Shown here piece after piece: positions 1-9,132 of a DNA stretch of 51,451 nucleotides (its first letter is position 1; each line of letters begins with the position of its first letter). Made by a program: the position numbers and the translations under genes. Location of the stretch: NCBI GenBank assembly GCA_964486455.1, contig CAZAMP010000030.1:1-51451 (forward strand), given 5' to 3'. The DNA is from CAZAMP01 sp964486455 (lineage in GTDB: Bacteria; Eisenbacteria; RBG-16-71-46; CAZAMP01). The notes under the pieces are model-generated. The model saw only the letters and a program-made list of their open reading frames with translations, made no database searches and was not told where the DNA came from.

Positions 1-123
1 CTGCTCCACCGGCAACACCTTGTAGCTCACGGCGCGCTTGCCGCCGTCGATAGCCGCGACATCACCTGCCACGGTAACCACAAGACACATCACCGACGCG
101 AGCACAAGCAATCGTTTCACCAT
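1..123 (-). CDS. N-terminus of a secreted protein (3'-truncated by window edge)
   Basis: Reading leftwards from an ATG at 121-123, the frame stays open to the window edge and gives 41 residues. It begins with MVKRL followed by a hydrophobic stretch (LVLASVMCLVVTVAGDVAA), which looks like a Sec signal peptide with a probable cleavage after an Ala-x-Ala-like site. A GGAGG lies about 10 bases upstream of the ATG on the minus strand (around 134-138), which supports this start. Nothing in the remaining residues identifies the family. The gene is exported by inference; function is unknown. Confidence 0.6.
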   Translation of the reverse strand, partial: MVKRLLVLASVMCLVVTVAGDVAAIDGGKRAVSYKVLPVEQ

Positions 124-565
124 TGCCCAAATGCCTCCATCGTTGCTAGACCAACTCAGGATACGGTAGCCGTTGTGGGGAGCGAACGCACGAGGCGTGC
201 GGAGTGCTCACACTACATCGGCTTGCCGCCCAAATCCTCACCCTCTGATGCCACCTCCTTTTTTGCTGCCCTCAGTCTGATGCCCGATAGCGAATAACAA
301 GAACCGTAACTGCCTGTAGCAACCCGACACCACCGCCCCAACACCAGGCCGTGTGAAGATGGAACGCAGGGAACGTGGTGCTGTTTTTTCTTGTGACCAG
401 ACTAACCTATTGGGGGACTGTAAGAATCATACTCTCCGAACGCCCGATCGTCAACCTTGCGGCCCATTGCGTTACGCTCTCAAGGGAACCATCTCGTAAG
501 CAGTATGTACAGATTTCAATATATACTCGAGTCCGAAGTGTTCCCACAGACCCATACGCTTCCTG
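124..565. other. Intergenic region without a convincing gene
   Basis: These 442 bases lie between two minus-strand genes. They must hold the promoter of the partial secreted gene at the window start and the 3' end of the BNR gene transcript. A plus-strand open frame (375-680) runs antisense into the BNR gene and lacks family resemblance. A GGAGG on the minus strand near 258-270 is followed only by very short frames. I see no clear terminator hairpin or tRNA. Confidence 0.5.
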
Positions 566-3217
566 TTACCTGCGTATGACGATTGTTTGGCCGCCAAGCC
601 GTTCGTCTCCGGCACGCATCCGCGCAAAGTACACGCCCGACGACACCTGGATTCCGTTCAGGTCGTGGCCGTTCCAATGAACTTGTGCGATGCCGACCGG
701 CCCCGCCGGCACGTCATGACTCCAGACACGGCGCCCCGAAACGGTGAACAGCTCGACCTGAACCGGCATTGGCCGCGTGATCTCCCAGCGCAGCATCGTC
801 CCTCGAGATGTCGGGTTCGGTGCAGCCACAAGCAACCGGCCGTTCGCAAGACGATCGTCAACCTCCTCGACCACGACGATTTCATCCAATTCATATGAGA
901 AAAAGCTCCGCCCGTAGGTCGCCGCGAACAACACATGATTGATCGGATCAAGCGCAAGCGCGTTCACGACGACATTCGGCAAATTCGTACCCAGAGCGCT
1001 CCAACTCGTCCCACCGTTGACCGTTTCGTAGACACCGACGTCCGTCGCGACATAGTACCGTCCGGGTGTGATGGGATCCGGGATGATCTCGTTCGCGGGG
1101 GCTTCCGGTAGGTTGCCCGAGATCGCCTCCCAGCTCGCCCCGAGATCGATGGTGCGGAATACGTGCGGCAAGGGCTCCGCCCAACGAAAACCCGAGATCG
1201 TCACGTACGCCGTCTCACGAGAGAACGGGTCAGTACGAACCGACGTGATCCATCGCTCGGGAAGATCGGCGGACACGTCGGTCCACGCCCCTCCGCCGTT
1301 CGTACTGACATGAACGAGCCCATCATCACTTCCAGCCCAAAGCACGTCGCCGTCGAGCGGAGAGACGGCAAGTGTCGTCAACGTCCCGTTCACCTGGCCG
1401 GAATTGCCGGAATGCGGGCCGTCAGTGAGATCCCAGCTGATCACGGTCCAGCTCGTGTTGCTGACGCTACGGTACATGCGATTGGTACCAAAGTAGCGCG
1501 TGTCCGCGTTGGTCGGATCCTGGACAAGCGGGCAGTTCCAGTTCTTGCGATCTCCACTGCTGATGCCGCTCGTGGCACCGGACCACGATCCGCCCCCGTT
1601 GCTGGAATAGGCCACGTTTCCGTACTGGTATTGTGCCCAGATCCGGTTCGAGTTGCCCGGGTGGACCAATGCCTGGAACCCGTCACCACCGTAGATGTGC
1701 GTCCAATCGCTCGTCCCGCCCGTGAGAGTCCGATTCGTCCCGTTGTCCTGCGTTCCACAGTAGAGCGCATCGGAGTTGTTGGCATCCAGGGCGACTCGAT
1801 AGATCTGCGTGATCGGTAGGTCGTAGAGCTTCGTCCAGGCCGTTCCACCATTGGTGGACCGATAGACGCCGCCGTCATTCCCTTCATAGATGACGGGATT
1901 CGCGCCGGAAGCAAAGTCCAGTCCGTGATGATCGACGTGCATTCCGCCATCGGCGCTGCCGTAGGATGACCCACCGTTGGTGCTGCGATAGAAATAGAGC
2001 CCCAAGACGAAGATCCTGTCCGGATCAACGGGATGTGTGCGGACATTGCCGAACCACCACCCGTACGATGCGAACACGCCCGAGAGCGAACCGTCATTCG
2101 TCCGGCTCCAGCTGTTTCCGCCGTTCGTGGACCGATAGAGGCCGTCGAAGTAACCGACCCGATCCGCATAGATCGCATGCATCACGTCCGGCTGGGCGTC
2201 GCAGAGGCTCAGCCCGATGCGCCCGCCGTTCGAGGACGGACCGGGAAGGCCGCCGCCCACGAGACTCCAGGTGTCGCCGCCGTCATCGGTTCGATACACC
2301 GCGCACCCGGGTCCCCCATAGCGATAGCCTTCTGGGCGCCGGATTCGCTCCCACATGGCGGCGAGCAGCACGTCCGGATCGTCCGGTCGCATGATGAGAT
2401 CCACGCAGCCGGTCGAATCATTGGACGAGAAAACGAGATCCCAGCTCTGCCCCCCATCGGTGGTGCGGTAGACCCCTCGCTCCGGAGTGTCGTCCCAGAG
2501 GTGCCCCATGGCCGCGACGAAGATCCGATTCGGATCCGTGGGGTCGATCCGAATCCGACCGATCGACCCGGTGTCCTCCAGTCCGAGCGGCTCCCACGTA
2601 TCGCCCTGGTCATCGGATCGAAAGATCCCAACCCCTCCGTACGCGACGCTTCCGCCGCCCGGGTTCACCTCGCCGGTTCCGGCATAGATGACGTTTGGAT
2701 CCGTCGGATCGATCGCGAGGGCCCCCATGGACAGCGAGGCTTGCTCGTCGAAGAGCGGTGTCCAACTCGCTCCACCGTCGCGACTCCTGAGGACACCTCC
2801 TTCGGCGGCGGCGGCGTAGACGGTGTTGGGATCGGTCTGATCGACGGCGATATCGGTGATGCGGCCACCGACGTTTGTCGGTCCCCGCGCGATCCAGGTG
2901 CCGTCCCTCGCATCGGATTCCTCACGAAGTGCCGTGGCCTGAAGCTGCGCGCGTCGCCACTCCTCGCGGGGGATCTCGCCCTGCGGAAACGCCCGCTTCG
3001 CGTGAAACCACGGATTGGGCGCTTTGGGGATCAACCCGTCACCCCGCTCGGACGAATACGACGTTGTCGTCCGAACACCGGGCGTCGTCTGCGAATCGAC
3101 CCAATCGCGCACGCTGCTTTGTGTGAACCACACGGCAGTTCCGACGGCGGCCACGATCAACGCGATCATGAGCGACAGCTGCATCGAGGACTTGCTTCGG
3201 TGGTATGACTTCGGCAT
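566..3217 (-). CDS. Secreted Asp-box (BNR/sortilin-like) beta-propeller protein with C-terminal sorting domain
   Basis: The 883-residue product starts at an ATG preceded by AGGAG 6 bases upstream. Residues about 13-32 form a signal peptide or membrane anchor (LSLMIALIVAAVGTAVWF). From about 105 to 770 there are roughly eleven Asp-box-like motifs of the form D/N-x-G-x-x-W (for example DGGASW, DQGDTW, DGGQSW, NGGTAW, NGGGAW), the hallmark of VPS10/sortilin-like and photosystem-stability-factor-like propellers. The last ~95 residues (from LLVAAPNPTSRGT to the terminal QTIVIRR) form a FlgD-like/type IX-like sorting module. Proteins of this style are usually secreted or surface-bound; no sialidase catalytic set is evident, so a binding or structural role is more likely than glycan cleavage. 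Substrate unknown. Confidence 0.85.
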   Translation of the reverse strand: MPKSYHRSKSSMQLSLMIALIVAAVGTAVWFTQSSVRDWVDSQTTPGVRTTTSYSSERGDGLIPKAPNPWFHAKRAFPQGEIPREEWRRAQLQATALREESDARDGTWIARGPTNVGGRITDIAVDQTDPNTVYAAAAEGGVLRSRDGGASWTPLFDEQASLSMGALAIDPTDPNVIYAGTGEVNPGGGSVAYGGVGIFRSDDQGDTWEPLGLEDTGSIGRIRIDPTDPNRIFVAAMGHLWDDTPERGVYRTTDGGQSWDLVFSSNDSTGCVDLIMRPDDPDVLLAAMWERIRRPEGYRYGGPGCAVYRTDDGGDTWSLVGGGLPGPSSNGGRIGLSLCDAQPDVMHAIYADRVGYFDGLYRSTNGGNSWSRTNDGSLSGVFASYGWWFGNVRTHPVDPDRIFVLGLYFYRSTNGGSSYGSADGGMHVDHHGLDFASGANPVIYEGNDGGVYRSTNGGTAWTKLYDLPITQIYRVALDANNSDALYCGTQDNGTNRTLTGGTSDWTHIYGGDGFQALVHPGNSNRIWAQYQYGNVAYSSNGGGSWSGATSGISSGDRKNWNCPLVQDPTNADTRYFGTNRMYRSVSNTSWTVISWDLTDGPHSGNSGQVNGTLTTLAVSPLDGDVLWAGSDDGLVHVSTNGGGAWTDVSADLPERWITSVRTDPFSRETAYVTISGFRWAEPLPHVFRTIDLGASWEAISGNLPEAPANEIIPDPITPGRYYVATDVGVYETVNGGTSWSALGTNLPNVVVNALALDPINHVLFAATYGRSFFSYELDEIVVVEEVDDRLANGRLLVAAPNPTSRGTMLRWEITRPMPVQVELFTVSGRRVWSHDVPAGPVGIAQVHWNGHDLNGIQVSSGVYFARMRAGDERLGGQTIVIRR

Positions 3218-3275
3218 GGATCTCTCCTATCCGCTCAAAGGGGGGTCCGAAAGCGGGACGCAATTCCTACCAGCA

Positions 3276-3304
3276 TTGACAATTATACGGGAATCGGCGT
3301 TGAT
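3276..3304. promoter_or_regulatory. Candidate divergent promoter region between the BNR and MutL-like genes
   Basis: On the minus strand a perfect TATAAT (+ strand 3282-3287) lies 64 bases upstream of the BNR start, but its -35 partner is weak. On the plus strand a perfect TTGACA (3276-3281) is followed 17 bases later by GTTGAT (3299-3304), a poor -10, facing the MutL-like gene. The two signals overlap, so divergent expression could be mutually exclusive. This is assignment by eye only. Confidence 0.35.
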
Positions 3305-3395
3305 CTTCCAGGCGACGCGTCAGGGCTGCGCCCATAATCCATCGGTGTCCCGACTCGTGGAAGATCTTGGTTAGTTCCGGCCGGAGGGTTTCCGG

Positions 3396-6149
3396 ATGAA
3401 ACAACGCGAGGGCTTTCCTTCCGATCCGACCGAATTCTGCATCTCGGACGTCGGCAGCACGACGACGAAGACGATTCTGTTCCGCAAGGAGGCGGGGTGG
3501 CGGTTTCATCGCCGTGAGGCGGCGACCACCGTCGAGAAACCGTACGAGGACGTGACCGTCGGTTTGCTACGGGCGCTGGAGGCGCTCGAGACGGACTCGG
3601 GTCTCCCGCTCATCCGCGATGGCAGGCCGGCCGTTCCGTATCTTTCCACATCGAGCGCGGGCGGCGGGCTTGCGATGGTGGTCACCGGTCTTGTCAGAGA
3701 CATCACCGCCGTCAGCGCGGACAGAGTTGCGATGGGGGCCGGCGCGCTGGTACTCGACGTGATCGCGATGGACGATGGCCGAACGCCTTACCAGAAGATC
3801 GAGGCCTTGAAGCAGTTGCGGCCGGACATGGTTCTCCTCGCGGGCGGCTTCGATTCTGACGCGGTGACGGGACCGGTGTTCCTGGCCGAACTCATCGTCG
3901 AGTCCGGTCTTCACCCCAAGCTCAACCCCGACGCCAAACTCCCGGTCATCTACGCCGGAAACATCAATGCAACCGACTACACGCGAAGAACGTTGTCGGA
4001 CCGCTATCACTTCCACCCTGTTCCGAACATCCGCCCGCGCGGCAACGAGGAGAATCTAGAGCCCGCCCGTGGCGCCATCCATGACCTCTTCATGGATCAC
4101 GTGATGAGCCAAGCTCCGGGGTACGAACAGCTCAAGACCTGGGTTCGCTCCCCCATTCGCCCCACACCGGCCGCGTTCGGGGCGATTCTCGAGCTGGTCT
4201 CCCGGAAGCTGGGAGGCCGGATACTCGCCATCGATATCGGCGGCGCCACGACGGACATCTTCACGGCTCAGGACGGCCGGGTTTTCAGAACGGTGAGCGC
4301 CAATCTCGGCATGAGCTACAGCATCCGGAACGTGGCGGAGACGGCGGGCGCCGATGCCATCCTGACGCTCCTCGGCCCCGGCATCGGCGAGGAAGAGCTC
4401 TGGGACCGGATCGGAAAGAAGCATGTGAACCCTACTGCCCTACCCGCGACACCTCACGACGTCGAGCTCGAATGGGCCACGGCAACGATCGCGATCCGGG
4501 AAGCCGTACGGGCCCACCTCGAGGTCATGCGCGGGATCGAGATGAGCCTCGGCAAGGCGGAGCTGGAGATCAGCAAGCTCGCCACGCGCCGCGTGGAGAC
4601 GCACGAGGAGACCAACGACACGCTTTCGATCGAAGGCTATGACCTCATGATCGGAAGCGGCGGCATCCTCTCACACTCACCGAGAGAGGCCGCCGCGATG
4701 ATGATGATCGACGCGCTTCAGCCGCGCGGCGCGGTGGAGCTTGCCGTCGACAGCGCGTTCATGTTTCCGCACTTGGGAGTCCTCGGCGATGTAAACCCCG
4801 AGCTGGCCTGCGAGCTCTTCTTCGATATCGGGATCGTCAGGCTCGGTACGCTCCTCGCCCCCACAGACGGCCCGGGTCGCTCGGCGAATCTAAATCTCGT
4901 GGGTGACACATCCAGCGGCGCGCGATTGGAGGAGTCGATTCCACAGGGGAACGTGCGGGTGATTCCCCTCGCCGAGGGTGATTGCTTGCGCGTGGCGCCC
5001 GGGTCGGGCTTCGACCGATCCGAGTTCCGTGGGGGGGAATGCGGTCTGATAGTCGACACGCGGCCACGGCCAATCGGCGAGCGCGCGGCCGCGCTGATAC
5101 CCCGGGAGATCACGCCCCTCTCTTCGCCGACGCTCACCTCCGAGAACGATCGAGTCAAGCTTGGCCCGATCCGCCTGCCCCGGGAACTCGCCATCCCCGG
5201 TCAGGTCTTCGTCAAGCAGGGGGATCGCGTTTCGCCGAACACTCTCGTCGCAAGGAGCATCCGGGAGTTCCTCAGGCCGTTCTTCCTCACCGTCGCGCAG
5301 GCCCTCGGCGTGGAACCGGACGACGCGCCCGGCTTCATGGTCAAGAAGATCGGCGATGAGATCGAGCAGGGCGAGATCATCGCCAAGAAACCACGGCGAC
5401 GTTTCATCCCGAAGGTCTACCGGTCGCCGGTTGACGGAAGAATCGAGAAGTTCATCCCGGGTGGCATCGTGGTGGTGCGCGAGAAACCCGAGCTGGCGAG
5501 AGAGTTCGTGACCGTTGACGCCGCGAAGAAGATCGGCGTGAAGCCGAAACACCTTAGGGCGTACCTCAAGTGCGAGCCGGGACAGGAAGTGGACAGAGGT
5601 CAGTGGCTCGCAGCAAACATGCCGCCCACGGAAGCCAATGTCTGCAAGTCACCCATTCGGGGACGCGTCAATCGCATCGACCTCGACTTCGGGATGGTCA
5701 TCGTCGAGCCGCTGTACGAACAGCTGGATGTTCAGGCTTGGCTTCCGGGAATCGTGGACGACGTCACCGAGAAAGGATGCGCCGTGACATCCAGCGGGGC
5801 CGTGATCCAGGGGATCTGGGGGACGGGCGGCGAGCGCTACGGCACATTGGTGACGGGAAACGCGCAGGGCGGCGAGATCGAGCTCCGCCAGTCCGCCTCA
5901 ACCGAAGACTTCGGGCGGCTTCGGGAAGCGGGCGCGGCCGGGCTTATCACAGGCGGCATGCATCTGAGCGCGCTGCTCGACGAACCTCGCGATCTGACGA
6001 TCATCGTCACCGAGGAGTTCGGCGCGACGCGAATGGAATCCGGACTCTACGATCTTCTCGCCGCGTCCGAAGGCCGGCTGTGTCTCGCCGACGGCACGAC
6101 TCAGCTTCGCGTCGGCGTCAAGCGACCGACGATCATCCTTCCGGATTGA
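3396..6149 (+). CDS. MutL/GlmL-like ASKHA ATPase fused to barrel-sandwich domains
   Basis: The ATG is preceded by GGAGGG with 8-base spacing. Residues 1 to about 470 match the glutamate mutase MutL (GlmL) family, thought to assist or reactivate B12-dependent mutases: phosphate-binding motif DVGSTTTKTILF near residue 10, second motif AIDIGGATTDIF near 277, and GSGGILSHS near 419, all ASKHA-fold features. Classical GlmL proteins are roughly half this length. The extra C-terminal part (from about residue 589) contains three lipoyl/barrel-sandwich-like segments (VFVKQGDRVSPNTLVARS, KVYRSPVDGRIEKF, CKSPIRGRVNRIDLDFG) and a final alpha/beta segment ending in RPTIILPD. No mutase subunit gene lies in the window, so its partner is unknown. 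ATPase fold is well supported; the cellular role is inference. Confidence 0.8.
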   Translation: MKQREGFPSDPTEFCISDVGSTTTKTILFRKEAGWRFHRREAATTVEKPYEDVTVGLLRALEALETDSGLPLIRDGRPAVPYLSTSSAGGGLAMVVTGLVRDITAVSADRVAMGAGALVLDVIAMDDGRTPYQKIEALKQLRPDMVLLAGGFDSDAVTGPVFLAELIVESGLHPKLNPDAKLPVIYAGNINATDYTRRTLSDRYHFHPVPNIRPRGNEENLEPARGAIHDLFMDHVMSQAPGYEQLKTWVRSPIRPTPAAFGAILELVSRKLGGRILAIDIGGATTDIFTAQDGRVFRTVSANLGMSYSIRNVAETAGADAILTLLGPGIGEEELWDRIGKKHVNPTALPATPHDVELEWATATIAIREAVRAHLEVMRGIEMSLGKAELEISKLATRRVETHEETNDTLSIEGYDLMIGSGGILSHSPREAAAMMMIDALQPRGAVELAVDSAFMFPHLGVLGDVNPELACELFFDIGIVRLGTLLAPTDGPGRSANLNLVGDTSSGARLEESIPQGNVRVIPLAEGDCLRVAPGSGFDRSEFRGGECGLIVDTRPRPIGERAAALIPREITPLSSPTLTSENDRVKLGPIRLPRELAIPGQVFVKQGDRVSPNTLVARSIREFLRPFFLTVAQALGVEPDDAPGFMVKKIGDEIEQGEIIAKKPRRRFIPKVYRSPVDGRIEKFIPGGIVVVREKPELAREFVTVDAAKKIGVKPKHLRAYLKCEPGQEVDRGQWLAANMPPTEANVCKSPIRGRVNRIDLDFGMVIVEPLYEQLDVQAWLPGIVDDVTEKGCAVTSSGAVIQGIWGTGGERYGTLVTGNAQGGEIELRQSASTEDFGRLREAGAAGLITGGMHLSALLDEPRDLTIIVTEEFGATRMESGLYDLLAASEGRLCLADGTTQLRVGVKRPTIILPD

Positions 6150-6151
6150 CT

Positions 6152-7243
6152 TCATCGGCCCACCGCCGCAAGACGAAGCTCTTCGATTGCCGCCCGGCAC
6201 GGCGGGCCGTTCGTGTACGCAAAGGTCAGCTCGGTGAGATCCATCACGATCGACGTGACGGTGCGCATTTGCTCGGCGGCGTCTCCCTCCGGATCGACAT
6301 GACGGCAGATCGAGTACGGACGACCCTCATGATCACGGAGGTCGCCCTCGAGTTCATCTCGAGAAATCACAGTGCCCACACCTAGAAGTTCACGAATCCG
6401 TGAGAGACGATCTTCTGAGCTCAGCGGCCGGTCCACCACCGGTTCCGTCACGCCCAGGGCCGACGGATCCAGAAAGTGATTCGTGTGGCTCAGGCAGCCG
6501 TTCTCCGGGTGGATGACTCGAACGGAATTCGGCGCGGTCTCGATATCTACGGCACGCCCTTCGGCATCGGCAATGAGAAAGTTCGCGGAGCACGAGCGAC
6601 CGCCGTCCGTAACGGCTGCCATCGCCGTGTTGATGTCTTCGGCGCGCAGTACATCCCGACAACGAACGTGGAACGGCCTGCACAAGCGTGACCAATCGTC
6701 CGCGGTGCTGTGAAGACCATTGATGGCGAGACCGATTCCGCAGGCGTTCAAACCGATCTTTCCCCCGACGATGCCCGCTTCGGTGAAGCAGAGACGTTCG
6801 GGCGACCCCTCTTCTTGGACGTGAAGAACGGCTCCCGCGACATCGGGGATCCAGTCCCAGTTCTGACCGAGGAGCGCGTGCCCATCGCCGATCCGCTCGG
6901 GAAGGATCGCGAAGGCCGTACAGCCATCCTGAGAGGCGCCCGCCGCGTAGAGGTCGTAGAGGATCTCGTAGCGGGCGTTGAGTGCCGTGATCTCGATGAT
7001 GTCGAACCCCGCCCCCTCCGCGACACCGATCATCGTCCGACAGTAGCCGGGGCACTGATCCTCCATCGCCCGACCGATCGCCGACGCCCGCTCCAATACC
7101 TTTGCGCGCGGTAGTCCCCCCTCGTCCTCGAAACGCTTGAAGTACAGCTCGAGATTGTGCGCGATCCTGTCCTTGAGCACGCGACCGTGCTCGATCCCTT
7201 GTTGGTGCGCCGTCCCACTCAACCGAACGACCGGGAGATCCAT
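6152..7243 (-). CDS. C45-type autoproteolytic acyltransferase/hydrolase
   Basis: The 363-residue protein resembles the acyl-CoA:6-aminopenicillanate acyltransferase (peptidase C45, Ntn-hydrolase) family. Members are made as proenzymes that self-cleave just before a cysteine that becomes the N-terminal nucleophile. The sequence DGCTAFAILPERI places that cysteine at residue 108, preceded by NARYEILYDLY as is typical, and LLGQNWDW follows. The start is set by AAGGAGGAG about 6 bases upstream, lying inside the end of the upstream GNAT gene, whose TAG stop directly abuts this ATG. No signal peptide is visible, so a cytoplasmic acyl transfer or amide hydrolysis is likely; the substrate is unknown. 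The gene ends 2 bases from the convergent MutL-like gene. Confidence 0.85.
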   Translation of the reverse strand: MDLPVVRLSGTAHQQGIEHGRVLKDRIAHNLELYFKRFEDEGGLPRAKVLERASAIGRAMEDQCPGYCRTMIGVAEGAGFDIIEITALNARYEILYDLYAAGASQDGCTAFAILPERIGDGHALLGQNWDWIPDVAGAVLHVQEEGSPERLCFTEAGIVGGKIGLNACGIGLAINGLHSTADDWSRLCRPFHVRCRDVLRAEDINTAMAAVTDGGRSCSANFLIADAEGRAVDIETAPNSVRVIHPENGCLSHTNHFLDPSALGVTEPVVDRPLSSEDRLSRIRELLGVGTVISRDELEGDLRDHEGRPYSICRHVDPEGDAAEQMRTVTSIVMDLTELTFAYTNGPPCRAAIEELRLAAVGR

Positions 7244-8206
7244 CTACGGCTCCTCCTTGAACGTCCAAACGAAGCCGATCCATCCCGGGAGCTTTCGGAA
7301 GCCGAGTCGTTCATTGATCGAAAGCATGGCCCGATTCGTTGACTCGTTGTACGTCCGGATTCTCGCGTACCCGGCGCGTTTCGCGAAGGCGAAGCCGTGA
7401 AGCTTGAGCGCCGTCGCGACGCCCATGCGTCGGAAGTCCGGATCGACACCCGTGACGTCCGTCGTGAGAACCGTTTCGTCCGCGGGCTCCTTCAGGAGCG
7501 TGCTGACACCGACGAAACGACTGCCCGCGACCGCAACCATGCATCCCTCGTGCAGGAACTTCGGCGACCCGAAGACGACCTTGGCGAAGTCCTCGAACGG
7601 AGGCGCCTCATACGGCTCCGGCGACGGCATGTCCCCTTCGAATCGGGTGTGCAGCTCATAGATCTCGCGATCCCATCCCTCCCGCGCCCGGAAGTCACTG
7701 AGGCTGTGAATCGTGATCCCGCCCAAGCGAACACGCTCCTCATCAGCGGCATGGCGGCTCTCATCGAACGGTTCGAGCTCGAGCACCGATTCCCAGCTCC
7801 GAAACTCCTCTTCGTAGCCGCGCGACTCGAGGAAGCGAATCCCGGGCTGCATGTCTTCCCGCGCCATCGTTCGAAGCGAGATCGGATCATCTTCCTCGAG
7901 GCACCGCAGGAAATGATCGTAGAGCAGCTTGCCGACGCCTTGGCCCTGATGGTTGGGATGGATCGCGAAGAAGAACGCGAACTTCCGTGGGTGATAGTGG
8001 TCGAGCGGGATGAACGAATGGACCACGCCGGCCACGTTATCTCCGACGCTGGCAATGAGGCGGCGCGCCTTGTACCGCGGGCTCAACGAGGCGTCCCACA
8101 CCTCGATGTCCGCGGCGGTCGTGCGGTAGCTGTCCGCCGGATACGCCGCGTTGTAGACATCGGCGATTGCGGGATAGTCCGACTTCGTCGCGCTGCGGAA
8201 ATCCAT
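7244..8206 (-). CDS. Double-domain GNAT acetyltransferase
   Basis: The protein (320 residues from this start) carries two GNAT folds. The N-terminal one has the acetyl-CoA motif A HPNHQGQGVGKLLYDHF; the C-terminal one has DPDFRRMGVATALKLHGFAFA followed by ESTNRAMLSINERLGFRK. Such tandem GNATs N-acetylate small molecules or antibiotics with usually one active half. An in-frame ATG lies 15 bases further upstream, but the ATG at 8204-8206 sits 6 bases after GGGGAGG (8213-8219), which decides the start. The stop codon touches the ATG of the C45-like gene, so the two are co-transcribed and probably coupled. The acceptor substrate cannot be read from sequence. Confidence 0.85.
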   Translation of the reverse strand: MDFRSATKSDYPAIADVYNAAYPADSYRTTAADIEVWDASLSPRYKARRLIASVGDNVAGVVHSFIPLDHYHPRKFAFFFAIHPNHQGQGVGKLLYDHFLRCLEEDDPISLRTMAREDMQPGIRFLESRGYEEEFRSWESVLELEPFDESRHAADEERVRLGGITIHSLSDFRAREGWDREIYELHTRFEGDMPSPEPYEAPPFEDFAKVVFGSPKFLHEGCMVAVAGSRFVGVSTLLKEPADETVLTTDVTGVDPDFRRMGVATALKLHGFAFAKRAGYARIRTYNESTNRAMLSINERLGFRKLPGWIGFVWTFKEEP

Positions 8207-8250
8207 CACGTTCCTCCCCATGCGTACATGCGAGCGTCAGCGCCTGGATG

Positions 8251-9105
8251 CTACCGGTTGGTCGGATCTCCGACAACTCCGCCGTCCGCTCCACGCAGAG
8301 CGATCCGAAGCAAATCCATCCACCCCAAAACGTATTCGTCGCGCGAGGTCAGCCACCCGCCGTTGTGAGGCCCGCTTATCGTCAGAAGCCTCTTTGGCCC
8401 GAGGCTCAAATCGTAGAGGTCACGACCCATGTCGTACGGGATAACTTCGTCGTTTGCGCTGTGAATGATCAGGACGGGTGCCGAGACCCGGTCGATCCGC
8501 GATGCGGAGTCGAAGCGAAGGCGGAGCAGCAGGCGCACGGGAAGCCAGGCGTAGTGGACGCGGGCGATATCGGCTGCCGACGTGAAGGCGGACTCGGCGA
8601 CCAGGGCGGCCGGCGTCACCCGCGTGGCCAGCTCGATCGCGACCGCCGCTCCGATCGATCGACCGAAGACGACGATCCTGTCCGACGCGAAACCTCGTTC
8701 TTCGGTGAGATGGCGCCAGGCGGCCCGGGCGTCGGCGTACAGGCCGGACTCGCCCGGCCGCCCCTCGCTTCGCCCGAAGCCACGATAGTCGAAGGAGAGG
8801 ACGCTCAATCCCAGCTCTTGAAACAGCATCAGCGAGTGCAGTCGGTGCGAGATGTTTCCGGCGTTGCCATGGCAGAAAAGCACCGTTCCGCGGGCGTCAT
8901 CCGCGGGCACGAACCAACCGTGAAGCCGGAGGCCATCCTCAGTTCGGAACGTCACGTCCTCGTAGCGAAGCCCGATGTCCTCCGGTGTCGCCTCGAGCGT
9001 GCGCGTCGGATGGAACGCGATGTTGTTTTGCAGAGCGGCAACGAAAAGACAGATGAACGCATAGACGATCACGAGGGCCACTATCGCAGTCAGAGCGGCG
9101 TTCAT
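8251..9105 (-). CDS. Membrane-anchored alpha/beta hydrolase (S33-like)
   Basis: The 284-residue product begins with one transmembrane helix (residues about 4-25, LTAIVALVIVYAFICLFVAALQ), then an alpha/beta hydrolase domain. Oxyanion-loop motif HGNAGN, the nucleophile elbow GRSIGA (Ser), an acidic residue in HSANDEVIPY and a histidine in SGPHNGGW provide the full Ser-Asp-His triad. Closest in style to the YqkD/ABHD13-type esterase/peptidase group. GGAGAG lies 2 bases upstream of the ATG. It follows the beta-CASP gene on the same strand by 27 bases and is 44 bases upstream of the GNAT gene, so all four minus-strand genes may form one transcript. Natural substrate unknown. Confidence 0.85.
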   Translation of the reverse strand: MNAALTAIVALVIVYAFICLFVAALQNNIAFHPTRTLEATPEDIGLRYEDVTFRTEDGLRLHGWFVPADDARGTVLFCHGNAGNISHRLHSLMLFQELGLSVLSFDYRGFGRSEGRPGESGLYADARAAWRHLTEERGFASDRIVVFGRSIGAAVAIELATRVTPAALVAESAFTSAADIARVHYAWLPVRLLLRLRFDSASRIDRVSAPVLIIHSANDEVIPYDMGRDLYDLSLGPKRLLTISGPHNGGWLTSRDEYVLGWMDLLRIALRGADGGVVGDPTNR

Positions 9106-9132
9106 GTCTCTCCGTTTCGTCGATGGAGCGAT

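Noticed and set aside
566..3217. Sialidase function for the Asp-box protein
   Set aside because: Asp boxes alone are shared with many non-catalytic propellers; I see no arginine triad or RIP-type motif at the expected place.
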